The notes under the pieces were generated by a model. That model did no database searches. It was not told the origin of the DNA and saw only the letters and a list, made by a program, of their open reading frames with translations. From assembly GCA_019314105.1 (NCBI GenBank), contig JAFCZY010000003.1, positions 1 through 23,250 on the forward strand: a stretch of 23,250 nucleotides of DNA. The letters run 5' to 3'. This document shows positions 6,910-14,477 of this stretch, piece by piece; the first letter of the stretch is position 1, and each line of letters starts with the position of its first letter. Source of the stretch: Deltaproteobacteria bacterium. GTDB taxonomy: Bacteria > Desulfobacterota > Desulfobacteria > Desulfobacterales > Desulfobacteraceae. Made by a program: the position numbers and the translations under genes.

Positions 6910-6926
6910 AGCAAAGGATGTGCCAA
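6910..6926 (-). promoter_or_regulatory. Sigma-54 promoter of the ZraP-like gene
   Basis: On the minus strand the sequence is TTGGCACATCCTTTGCT. It matches the sigma-54 consensus TGGCACG-N4-TTGCW at all but one base, with GG and GC ten bases apart as required. Transcription would start near 6899, giving a leader of about 55 bases before the ATG at 6843. The neighbouring gene at 8972 encodes a sigma-54 activator, which strengthens the call. Confidence 0.78.
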
Positions 6927-6946
6927 GAGGAAAAATATTTTTCAAC

Positions 6947-6964
6947 ATATTGAATTTTCAATAT
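6947..6964. promoter_or_regulatory. 18-bp perfect palindrome, candidate activator site
   Basis: ATATTGAATTTTCAATAT is its own reverse complement except for the central two bases. It lies about 22 bases upstream of the -24 element of the ZraP-like gene and within the divergent region shared with the kinase gene. It is a candidate binding site for the ZraR-like activator, though it is AT-rich and closer to the promoter than most sigma-54 enhancers. Confidence 0.35.
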
Positions 6965-7116
6965 ATATTTAAAATTATGCAATAATAAAGCATTGTTATT
7001 AAATCTGTGATAGTGTATACTTTTTACTCAGAGCAATGTATCCAGGTGTGTATAAAATATCCAGAATCATAATGCCTGAAAATCAATGGCCTCTTGAAAT
7101 AAAGGTATTCTCCCCA

Positions 7117-7132
7117 TGGTATTGTTTTTGCT
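7117..7132 (+). promoter_or_regulatory. Possible sigma-54 promoter of the kinase/regulator pair
   Basis: TGGTATTGTTTTTGCT has the invariant GG and GC ten bases apart and a good TTGCT -12 element; the -24 element is weaker (TGGTATT against TGGCACG). The start point would be near 7143, about 35 bases before the kinase ATG. It would allow autoactivation by the ZraR-like protein. Confidence 0.42.
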
Positions 7133-7177
7133 TGTAATTAGGACCAATATATAACGTGCATAAAAAAGAAGAAAAAA

Positions 7178-8956
7178 ATGAAAAAACATAATTTTCCATT
7201 GGTATCCCCTTTATTTCTTATTGGTGTTTTATTGGTCCTCTTGCCGATCTTTACGGTCATGACCCTTGACAGGCTTGAAAAACAAAAGGAATTTTTTACT
7301 CAGAGGCTTTTGGAAAAAGGAACCTCGTTAATCAGGACATTTGAGGCGGGGACCCGGACAGGGATGTTCACCATGCGATGGGGTGCAAAAAGAATCCAGG
7401 CCATGCTTCTGGAGACCTCGTTGCAGCCCGAAGTTATCTATATGATGATTACATCAAAGGATGGTCGGATACTGGCACACTCGGATGCCGCCATGGTGGG
7501 ACTAACTTTTGATGCCATGCCCGGGACTGAAAAGATGAATGAAGATACCGATTTGGTCTATCACAGGGTAAGACTGCAAAAAAATCAGACGCAGATTTTT
7601 GAAGTGTTCAAGCGGTTTGTACCGATCAGATCCAGACCCATGCGCAGGCATATGCGGATGGATAGGATGTCAATGCTACGGGATGAGGGCTTGTCAGATC
7701 GGCAGACTACTGAAAGGGGAATTCTGGACTGGAGCCGGCCTTACCTTCAAAGCCGGGAAGGTAAATTGTCTGAAATGGCGGAACATTATATGTTTGCCGG
7801 GTTTTCCATGGAGAGGGAGGAGATTGCCCGGGACAGGCTGTTAAAAGAGACGGTCTGGCGGGGCATCCTTTTTTTTATATTGGGGTGCGTTGGTATGGTT
7901 GCCTTGTTCGTCTTCCAGGCGTACCGGTCTGCAAAAGCATCCTTGACACAGGTAAAGGCATTTTCCGATAATGTGATCCAGAACATGCCATCGGGATTGA
8001 TTACCATCAATCCTGACCATGAAATGACCTCCATGAATAAAGCAGCAAAAGATATCCTGGGAGGGGATCTGATGCAACCCTTTCCGCAAATGGTTGAATT
8101 GATACAGGAAATGGAAAAATCTCAAGGGGTTATAAACCGGGAGATTAATCTTGCAGTTGCTTCCGACCATGAGGTTCGGCTGGATATCATCGCATCCCCT
8201 ATCAAGGAGAGTGAAAATGAAATCATGGGGTTTTTATTTCTTTTCAGGGATCTGACCCAGATTAAAGCGCTTAAAAAACAGGTGGAGACAAATAAGCGGC
8301 TTGCAGCCATCGGAAAGCTTGCAGCAGGGGTTGCCCATGAGATCAGAAATCCCTTGAGTTCCATTAAAGGGTTTGCAACTTATTTTGGCAAACGGTATGA
8401 AGATAATGCTGCGGATAAGGAAACCGCCCGGATTATGGTCAAGGAGGTGGAACGTATCAACCGATCCGTTACCCAGTTACTCGAGTTTTCAAAACCCATG
8501 GCGATTGAAAAAAAACAAGTGGATATCAATGAGTTGATTACCCATTCCTTAAGACTTGTTCACCATGATCTGGATCAGAAGACAATTGAAACAAAGGTTA
8601 ATATTGATACAGAAAAAACCGTAATTCACACGGACCCGGATCGGATGAACCAAGTTTTTTTAAATTTATATATTAATGCCATAGAGGCATTGGGAGACAG
8701 AGGGAAATTAGAAATCTGTGTGCAGGATGCTGAGCAGGACGGGCGAATTGAAATAAGAATCATGGATAACGGCATGGGGATTGACGAGGCATCCCTTGAC
8801 CTGATCTTTGATCCCTATTTTACCACCCGGCCCAGTGGTACAGGGCTTGGGCTTTCAATTGTTCACAGGATTATTGAAAACCTTAATGGCAGCATCCGTG
8901 TGGAAAGCACAAAAGGCCACGGCACTTGTTTTATTATTAATTTGCCGGTTTCATAA
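7178..8956 (+). CDS. ZraS-like membrane sensor histidine kinase
   Basis: A 592-residue sensor kinase. TM1 is about residues 9-29 and TM2 about 228-247, enclosing a 200-residue periplasmic sensor region. Within it lies a Met/Arg/His-rich segment (SRPMRRHMRMDRMSMLRDEG, residues 152-171) that could bind metal. A cytoplasmic PAS domain follows (VIQNMPSGLITINPDHEMTS, about 267-370), then HisKA with the phospho-accepting His387 in VAHEIRNPLSS, and the HATPase domain with NLYINAIEAL (N box), MDNGMGID (G1), FDPYFTTRPSGTG and GLGLSIVHRI (G2). All catalytic boxes are intact. The regulator gene follows after 15 bases. Position opposite a ZraP-like gene supports a ZraS role in envelope or metal stress; the ligand is inferred. 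Confidence 0.88.
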   Translation: MKKHNFPLVSPLFLIGVLLVLLPIFTVMTLDRLEKQKEFFTQRLLEKGTSLIRTFEAGTRTGMFTMRWGAKRIQAMLLETSLQPEVIYMMITSKDGRILAHSDAAMVGLTFDAMPGTEKMNEDTDLVYHRVRLQKNQTQIFEVFKRFVPIRSRPMRRHMRMDRMSMLRDEGLSDRQTTERGILDWSRPYLQSREGKLSEMAEHYMFAGFSMEREEIARDRLLKETVWRGILFFILGCVGMVALFVFQAYRSAKASLTQVKAFSDNVIQNMPSGLITINPDHEMTSMNKAAKDILGGDLMQPFPQMVELIQEMEKSQGVINREINLAVASDHEVRLDIIASPIKESENEIMGFLFLFRDLTQIKALKKQVETNKRLAAIGKLAAGVAHEIRNPLSSIKGFATYFGKRYEDNAADKETARIMVKEVERINRSVTQLLEFSKPMAIEKKQVDINELITHSLRLVHHDLDQKTIETKVNIDTEKTVIHTDPDRMNQVFLNLYINAIEALGDRGKLEICVQDAEQDGRIEIRIMDNGMGIDEASLDLIFDPYFTTRPSGTGLGLSIVHRIIENLNGSIRVESTKGHGTCFIINLPVS

Positions 8957-8971
8957 AAGGATAAAAAATAA

Positions 8972-10333
8972 ATGAAAAAAATACTGGTTGTTGATGATGA
9001 TGCAGCCCATGCCAGGATGCTCAAACTCTTGATGGCAGACTGGGGGATTGACGTTCATCTGGCAGATGATGGCACCATTGCCGTTGAAATGGTAAAAGAT
9101 CAGCCTTTTGATATGGTTCTGATGGATATGAAAATGGTGAAGATGTCAGGAATGGAAGCATTACAATTGATTAAAACCTATAATCCTTCTTTGCCGGTAA
9201 TTATCATGACGGCCTACTCATCCGTTCATACAGCCGTAAAGGCCTTGAAAATCGGCGCCTATGATTATCTGACCAAACCATTGGATTTTGATAAGCTGAA
9301 ACTGACGATTGAGCGTATCTTTGAAAGCATTTCTTTAAAAACGGAAAACCGACATTTGAAGACCCGGTTAAAGGAAAAGTCCCTTGCCCATGACATCATC
9401 GGGAAAAGTCCTGCCATACTCTCTTTGCTGGACACCATTCACATGGTGGCACCGACAGATGCCACCGTTCTGGTAATGGGAGAATCGGGAACCGGTAAGG
9501 AATTGGTGTCATCGGCCATTCATTTTAATTCTTCACGAAAAGATCACCCGTTTGTAAGGATTAATTGTGCTGCGATTACAGAAACCCTGCTTGAGTCTGA
9601 ACTTTTCGGTCACGAAAAAGGAGCGTTTACGGGTGCAGACAAAAAAAGGAAAGGAAAATTTTTACTGGCAGACAAGGGCAGTATTTTATTGGATGAAATC
9701 GGTGAAATGAGTCTTGCCATGCAGGTAAAGCTGTTGAGGGTGATTCAGGAAAAAGAAATCACCCCTGTGGGAAGTGATCAAAATATTAAGACCGATGTGA
9801 GGATTATTGCTGCAACGAACAAGGAGTTAAAATTATTGTCCGAACAGGGGAATTTTCGTCAGGATTTATATTATCGGTTGAATGTTGTCAGTGTCGAGGT
9901 CCCGGCCTTGAGGGAAAGGAAAGAAGATATCCCAATGCTTGCCTTGTATTTTTTAGAAATGTTTTCAAAGAAAAACAAGCGGGATATCAAAGGATTTGCA
10001 CCTGACGCCATGGATGCCATGATCCGGTATGAATGGGAAGGCAATGTCAGGGAATTGATGAATTGTGTGGAAAGAGGCGTTGTCCTTGCCAGATCCGATT
10101 ATATCTGCACCGAAGACCTTTCGTTCATCAAAGCAAAGGATGCTGGCACAATCGAAGGCGGAACGGATTTTGGAAATATCCGGCTTTCCAAAATAGAAGA
10201 AAAAGCCATTCTTTCCACCCTTGAATCAGCCAATGGCAATAAGAGTGAAACAGCCAGGAGACTTGGTATTACAAGAAAAACCTTATTGAAGAAATTAAAA
10301 CAATATGGGAAAAGCGGAACCAAAGTGTATTAA
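8972..10333 (+). CDS. ZraR-like sigma-54-dependent response regulator
   Basis: A 453-residue NtrC-family activator. The receiver domain (residues 1-120) has the acidic pocket ILVVDDD and phosphorylation site Asp52 in VLMDMKM, then the conserved MTAYSS and KPLDFDKL. The AAA+ domain (about 145-375) has Walker A GESGTGKE, the sigma-54 contact loop GAFTGA, Walker B ILLDEIGEM and the R-finger region with YYRLNVVSVEVPALRERKED. A Fis-type HTH ends the protein (ETARRLGITRKTLLKKLKQY). All parts needed to remodel sigma-54 polymerase are present. It forms a pair with the upstream kinase, and a near-consensus sigma-54 promoter lies before the divergent ZraP-like gene. Its stop overlaps the convergent tyrA stop within a TTAA. 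Confidence 0.9.
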   Translation: MKKILVVDDDAAHARMLKLLMADWGIDVHLADDGTIAVEMVKDQPFDMVLMDMKMVKMSGMEALQLIKTYNPSLPVIIMTAYSSVHTAVKALKIGAYDYLTKPLDFDKLKLTIERIFESISLKTENRHLKTRLKEKSLAHDIIGKSPAILSLLDTIHMVAPTDATVLVMGESGTGKELVSSAIHFNSSRKDHPFVRINCAAITETLLESELFGHEKGAFTGADKKRKGKFLLADKGSILLDEIGEMSLAMQVKLLRVIQEKEITPVGSDQNIKTDVRIIAATNKELKLLSEQGNFRQDLYYRLNVVSVEVPALRERKEDIPMLALYFLEMFSKKNKRDIKGFAPDAMDAMIRYEWEGNVRELMNCVERGVVLARSDYICTEDLSFIKAKDAGTIEGGTDFGNIRLSKIEEKAILSTLESANGNKSETARRLGITRKTLLKKLKQYGKSGTKVY

Positions 10334-11472
10334 AAACGTTCAATCAACTTATCGATCAAAAAGGTGCTTTCACGCATGGCCTGTTCGCTGAAGGGGCCAA
10401 ACCATTGGGCAATCCGGTCGAATTTTTCAATAAAAAGCTGTTTGTCATTGGTTTCCAGCATTTCAAGATGGCTACTCAGGGACGCAATATAGTCTTTTAA
10501 AAGACGTCGTCGTTCCTTTGTTGCAAAAATAATTTCAGAATAAAGAGAAGCGTCCTGGGCAAACAGTCTGCCCACCATTCCCAGTTCAAGTCGATAAATC
10601 GGGCTTGAAAATTCAAGGGTATCTTCAATGCGGGCATGCTTTTCATATAAAAACTGTCCGAAACTGAAACTGGCAAAGTGACGTAATGCCTGTACAAATC
10701 CCATTATTTCGTCATGTTCTTCAGCGCTTGATTGAACAATCACAGCACCCCAGAGGGTGAGTTGTTCCACCAGCCACTGGCAGCGATCTGAATGTCTTCC
10801 CGGAGTGACGACAATGATTTGTTTATCAAGGGAGGTTGTGGTAGAGCCAAATAAAGGATGAAATCCTGTTACAGGGCCTGGATGGGATTCAAGCATTTTT
10901 TTCAATGGCTCTGATTTGACACTGGTTAGATCCACAAGAAGGGTTTTGGGGTCAAGAAACGGCACGATTTGTTCAATAATATTTTCGGTTTTTTCAATGG
11001 GAACCGAGAGAATGCAGAGGTCAATATTTTTGCAAAGTTCTGTTGCTTTGTTCCAGCCTTCTTTTGTGAGAATTCTGACCTCATACCCAGATTTTTGAAA
11101 GAGTGAAGCAAAAAAACGGCCCATCTGACCGGCGCCGCCGATGATTAATATCTTGGCATTCGGCCTGACGCCTTTATGCTCCATCTGGTCGGTCTGCTTG
11201 ATGCGTGATTGCCTTAAAATTACCCGGTAAAGGTCTTCCATAAAATCTGGGTCAAGATTCGCTTTTTCAGCCTGGGTCCGAAGTTTTGAGATCAGATCTT
11301 CCTCCCTTGCAGGATGATACACGGGAATATAGTGTTTTTTCTTTAATTTGACCACTTTTTCAACCTGGGCCTGGCGTTGAGCAAGAAGGGAAAGTATCTG
11401 TGAATCAATGTGATCAATATGGGTCCGTAAAGAAATGATTTCTTTGTTAAATGCAGGGGTGTTTTCTTCCAT
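10330..11472 (-). CDS. tyrA: Bifunctional chorismate mutase / prephenate dehydrogenase (T-protein)
   Basis: A 380-residue protein with the E. coli TyrA layout (373 aa). Residues about 9-95 are an AroQ-type chorismate mutase (LRTHIDHIDSQILSLLAQRQ, VYHPAREEDLI, LYRVILRQSR), converting chorismate to prephenate. From residue 107 comes the NAD-binding prephenate dehydrogenase (ILIIGGAGQMGRFFASLFQK; ILSVPIEKT; GFHPLFGST, which holds the catalytic His; EEHDEIMGFVQALRH), giving 4-hydroxyphenylpyruvate for tyrosine synthesis. I chose the ATG at 11472 (MEENTPAF); the open frame extends 16 residues upstream without family similarity. The ribosome site is weak. Gene order is convergent with the ZraR-like gene, with a 4-base overlap of stops, and it is not in an aromatic operon here. 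Confidence 0.9.
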   Translation of the reverse strand: MEENTPAFNKEIISLRTHIDHIDSQILSLLAQRQAQVEKVVKLKKKHYIPVYHPAREEDLISKLRTQAEKANLDPDFMEDLYRVILRQSRIKQTDQMEHKGVRPNAKILIIGGAGQMGRFFASLFQKSGYEVRILTKEGWNKATELCKNIDLCILSVPIEKTENIIEQIVPFLDPKTLLVDLTSVKSEPLKKMLESHPGPVTGFHPLFGSTTTSLDKQIIVVTPGRHSDRCQWLVEQLTLWGAVIVQSSAEEHDEIMGFVQALRHFASFSFGQFLYEKHARIEDTLEFSSPIYRLELGMVGRLFAQDASLYSEIIFATKERRRLLKDYIASLSSHLEMLETNDKQLFIEKFDRIAQWFGPFSEQAMRESTFLIDKLIERF

Positions 11473-11716
11473 TTTTTCTCTTTTTAAACCGTTAAACCCA
11501 AGGCAGCTCCAAGGCAGCATAGATTATTACTAAAGCCTAACAATTTCAAAGGCAATTGGCAATTTTAAATTTAAGACATCTGTCTGATAATAAATCACGA
11601 ATTAGGATAGATGGAATACAAAAATCTGGTGAATCTGGGAATGACCTTGCTAAAGCACTTTAAATGGGTTATAGAAAATTTATATTTTAACACAGGATAA
11701 TGGCTATAAACCAACA

Positions 11717-12133
11717 ATGGAAATGAATATGAAAATGTTGGATGAAATTATCAAGAGAGTTCATAATCTTACCCAGGATCAGCAAAAAGAGATTCTGGGG
11801 ACTCTTAGAACGTTGCAAGCCGGGAAACGAAGAGAATTTCGACGCCTGAAAATTAAAGCGGATATTGATGTTGTAGTCGGTGACAGGGTCATTCAGACCG
11901 ATATCGGTGATATCAGCGCCAACGGTGTTTTCATCAATGCGTCAGGGAAGTTTGAAATCAATAAAAGCGTGCGGGTCGTTTTTTCTGTTTCAGGGGTTGG
12001 CAGGCCGTTCAAACTCGAGGGAAGTATTGTCAGAGTGGCGGAAACCGGGATCGCCATCAAATTTGAGAATACCACCTCCTATTTTAAGGAAATCCTTAAT
12101 AATGTTATTTGGGGAAATAAAAACCTCGGGTGA
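11717..12133 (+). CDS. PilZ-domain protein
   Basis: A 138-residue protein with an N-terminal helical stretch (residues 1-35) and a PilZ domain. The c-di-GMP-binding signature is present: KRREFRRLKIK (RxxxR, residues 37-47) and DISANGVF (D/NxSxxG, residues 65-72), so binding is likely. Such proteins act as effectors of c-di-GMP in motility, exopolysaccharide or regulation; the target is not visible. A ribosome site is hard to see before the first ATG; several in-frame ATGs follow within six codons. The stop overlaps the start of the EamA-type transporter gene, so the two are translationally coupled. Confidence 0.85.
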   Translation: MEMNMKMLDEIIKRVHNLTQDQQKEILGTLRTLQAGKRREFRRLKIKADIDVVVGDRVIQTDIGDISANGVFINASGKFEINKSVRVVFSVSGVGRPFKLEGSIVRVAETGIAIKFENTTSYFKEILNNVIWGNKNLG

Positions 12134-13005
12134 TGATTTTTCCTGTTGATTTAAAAGTATTGCTTGGATGCCTCTGTGTTTTTGGATCGGCCTTCTTTTT
12201 TTATCTGGCCACAGTCATTATCAAATGGGCACGGATCAACGGGTTGCAGATCGATACAGCTTCTTTTGTATTTGCAAGGTTTCTATTGGGATTTATCAGC
12301 ATATCGATTTTGATGGCCATTAAAAAGAAGAAAATCAGAGTTAAAAAAAAACGATATCTGATTGGCAGGACGGTTGCCAATTGTGTGGCAGTGTACTGTT
12401 TTTTTAAAGGGGTGGATTTAACATCGGTGGCCCAGGCCAATATTTTAAATATGACCTATCCGTTGTTTATCGCCATTTTTTCATGGATTTTTTTAAAGGA
12501 ACAGCGGGATGCCATTGCCATCCTTATTGTTGTTTTTGCATTTGCAGGGGTCTGGCTGATTCTGGCACCTAGAGAAATGAGTTTTCATTTGAATTCGTTA
12601 TGGGCGCTGGCATCCGGGATCAGCGCGGCGATTGCCATTATGTATCTTAACCTTTCAAGACAGGTGCATGATACGGAAACCATTTTGTTTTTCTTGTTTG
12701 GCCTTGGGTCCATACTAATTTTTATTTTCTTTTTTAATAAGATGCATCTGCCCCAATACTCAGAATTGAGCTATCTTTTTTTCTGTTCATTCTCTGCCAT
12801 TGTGGGGCAATATCTGATCACCCTTGGTTTTAAATATGTGACCGCGATTGAAGGGAGCATTATCTCTTCAACGCGGATTCTGCTGGCTGCTCTGTTAGGG
12901 CCTGTTCTTGCAATGGACCCGGCTCTTTCCGTTTCCGGATGGACAGGGGCATTCCTGATTTTTATGGGTAATATTTATTTAACCCTGAGAAAAGCCCGAC
13001 GATGA
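12133..13005 (+). CDS. EamA/DMT-family transporter
   Basis: A 290-residue, ten-helix membrane protein of the drug/metabolite transporter superfamily (two EamA repeats). Landmarks are the first-repeat region FVFARFLLGFISISILMAI, the helix around YCFFKGVDLTSVAQANILNM, a mid-protein loop, and the second repeat with LGFKYVTAIEGSIISSTRIL. Members export metabolites or amino acids, or act as sugar or nucleotide carriers; the substrate cannot be assigned. I use the ATG at 12133, whose A is the last base of the PilZ stop codon; a GTG one codon earlier is possible. The tight overlap implies co-expression with the PilZ protein. Confidence 0.85.
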   Translation: MIFPVDLKVLLGCLCVFGSAFFFYLATVIIKWARINGLQIDTASFVFARFLLGFISISILMAIKKKKIRVKKKRYLIGRTVANCVAVYCFFKGVDLTSVAQANILNMTYPLFIAIFSWIFLKEQRDAIAILIVVFAFAGVWLILAPREMSFHLNSLWALASGISAAIAIMYLNLSRQVHDTETILFFLFGLGSILIFIFFFNKMHLPQYSELSYLFFCSFSAIVGQYLITLGFKYVTAIEGSIISSTRILLAALLGPVLAMDPALSVSGWTGAFLIFMGNIYLTLRKARR

Positions 13006-13029
13006 GGGAACTGAAGTTTAAGTGATATT

Positions 13030-13773
13030 TTACAGAATTCCGCCATTAATACCAATCACTTGTCCGGTAATATATCCCGCCTCTTTTGAACATAAAAAAA
13101 GAATGGTTGCGGCAACCTCAGAAGGCGTGCCAAACCTGCCTGCTGGTATTGTTTTTTTTATTTCCTCTACCGGCAGTCCGTCAATCATCTCGGTTTCTAT
13201 AAATCCCGGTGCTACTGCATTTACAGTGATGTTTCTCTTTGCAATCTCCCGGGCAAGGGCTTTGGTGGCGCCGATAAGGCCGGCTTTTGATGCAGAGTAG
13301 TTTACCTGCCCAGCTTGTCCTGTCTGACCTGATGTTGAAGATACATTGATAATTCTTCCAAACCGTTTTGACAACATATTTTTAACGGCAAGTCGTGTGA
13401 CATTAAAAAACCCGGTCAGATTCGTATCTATAACGGATTGCCAATTTTCTTTTTTCATCCGGACCATGAGCATATCATCCCTGATACCGGCATTATTGAT
13501 CAGGATATCTATTTTTCCTTTTTTTGAAATGATTTTTTGGATGGCGGTTTCCGATTCTTCCCGGTTGGTGACATCAAACTGAAGAAGAGCACCTTTTCCA
13601 CCGTTGCTGATAATCTCTTTTAAAACAGTTTCTGCTTTTTCTCGGCTTGAATTGAAATTTAGATATACAAACCGGCCGGTTTCAGCAAGTGCCGTGGCGA
13701 TTGCTTTTCCAATCCCTCTGCTGGCGCCTGTTACAAGAGCAATTTGAGTATTATCGGTTTTTGTTTCAGACAT
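13030..13773 (-). CDS. fabG: 3-oxoacyl-[acyl-carrier-protein] reductase (SDR family)
   Basis: A 247-residue short-chain dehydrogenase with all landmarks of FabG: cofactor turn TGASRGIGKA (residues 15-24), INNAGI (92-97), Asn119, catalytic Ser146, Tyr159 and Lys163 in VSSTSGQTGQAGQVNYSASK, and the C-terminal YITGQVIGINGGI. It would reduce 3-oxoacyl-ACP with NADPH in fatty acid synthesis, though many FabG-like SDRs act on other 3-oxoacyl substrates. The start has an AAGGAG seven bases upstream. It lies downstream of the SRPBCC-RND-MBL gene set on the same strand after a 173-base gap with no visible terminator, and is convergent with the EamA-type gene. Confidence 0.88.
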   Translation of the reverse strand: MSETKTDNTQIALVTGASRGIGKAIATALAETGRFVYLNFNSSREKAETVLKEIISNGGKGALLQFDVTNREESETAIQKIISKKGKIDILINNAGIRDDMLMVRMKKENWQSVIDTNLTGFFNVTRLAVKNMLSKRFGRIINVSSTSGQTGQAGQVNYSASKAGLIGATKALAREIAKRNITVNAVAPGFIETEMIDGLPVEEIKKTIPAGRFGTPSEVAATILFLCSKEAGYITGQVIGINGGIL

Positions 13774-13946
13774 GTTTTCTCCTTTTTCATAGCTTAATAA
13801 TTAAAGCCGTATTTAGTTTTTTTAAACCTACGGTGGACCCCATTGTTTGGTCAGCCGACAGAAAAATTAAGCCCTAATTTTATTAATCATATATCACATA
13901 TTTACACCGCTTGAGCAGAAAAATTTTTAAGTGTGAGAATGGACAC

Positions 13947-14477
13947 TCAAATATCCGTCGGAACCCATGAGGGGATTTTTGGGGTAACCATGTGCGTAAA
14001 TCGCGAAATGATTTGTTCCATTATATAATCATGGTTTTCTATGAAAAGCGTTCTTGCAAATGGAGAACTCATCTTTATCCATAATTGAGTGGGGGAAACG
14101 TCCCAGTTGAAATTAATGGTCGTGTTCTGTTGAGACGGCAGAAAGGAACAAATCCCTTCTCCCTGCAGATCACCTGTTACAGTAAAGGATATAACTGAGC
14201 ATTCCGTCAAGTCTGTTATGACGGAATCAAACGTAATACTGTAGGGGAGAGGGCCTTTCCATGTAGATCTTATGGTATTTCCTATTTTAAGATGATCAGC
14301 GTCATCAAGCTGTTCAATTTTTCCTAATCCATCACATTCCAAAGGCCATTGTTTATAGTTGATCAATTCATTCCAGATTAATTCTACTGGTGCATTAATA
14401 TTCCAGGAATTGTTAAAATGATATCGGTTTTTTTTATTTAAAAAGTCATAAAAGAGACGCATCATAGGGGGTTTCAA
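13947..14477 (-). CDS. SRPBCC-superfamily (polyketide cyclase/START-like) protein
   Basis: About 176 residues with the START/Bet v1-like pattern: FNNSWNINAPVELIWNELIN followed by YKQWPLECDGLGKIEQLD, TIRSTWKGPLPYSITFDSVI, and a long C-terminal helix (FIENHDYIMEQIISRF). These helix-grip proteins bind hydrophobic ligands such as lipids or sterol-like molecules. The TTG start used here overlaps the exporter stop (TTGA), favouring translational coupling; ATG codons at 14465 and 14462 are alternatives and would shorten the protein by four or five residues. With the RND exporter next to it, a role in handling the same hydrophobic cargo is reasonable but inferred. Confidence 0.7.
   Translation of the reverse strand: MKPPMMRLFYDFLNKKNRYHFNNSWNINAPVELIWNELINYKQWPLECDGLGKIEQLDDADHLKIGNTIRSTWKGPLPYSITFDSVITDLTECSVISFTVTGDLQGEGICSFLPSQQNTTINFNWDVSPTQLWIKMSSPFARTLFIENHDYIMEQIISRFTHMVTPKIPSWVPTDI

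Noticed and set aside
6844..6948. Longer start of the ZraP-like protein at 6948
   Set aside because: It would place the sigma-54 promoter inside the gene and put 35 residues before a standard signal peptide; the ATG at 6843 has GGAG in front.
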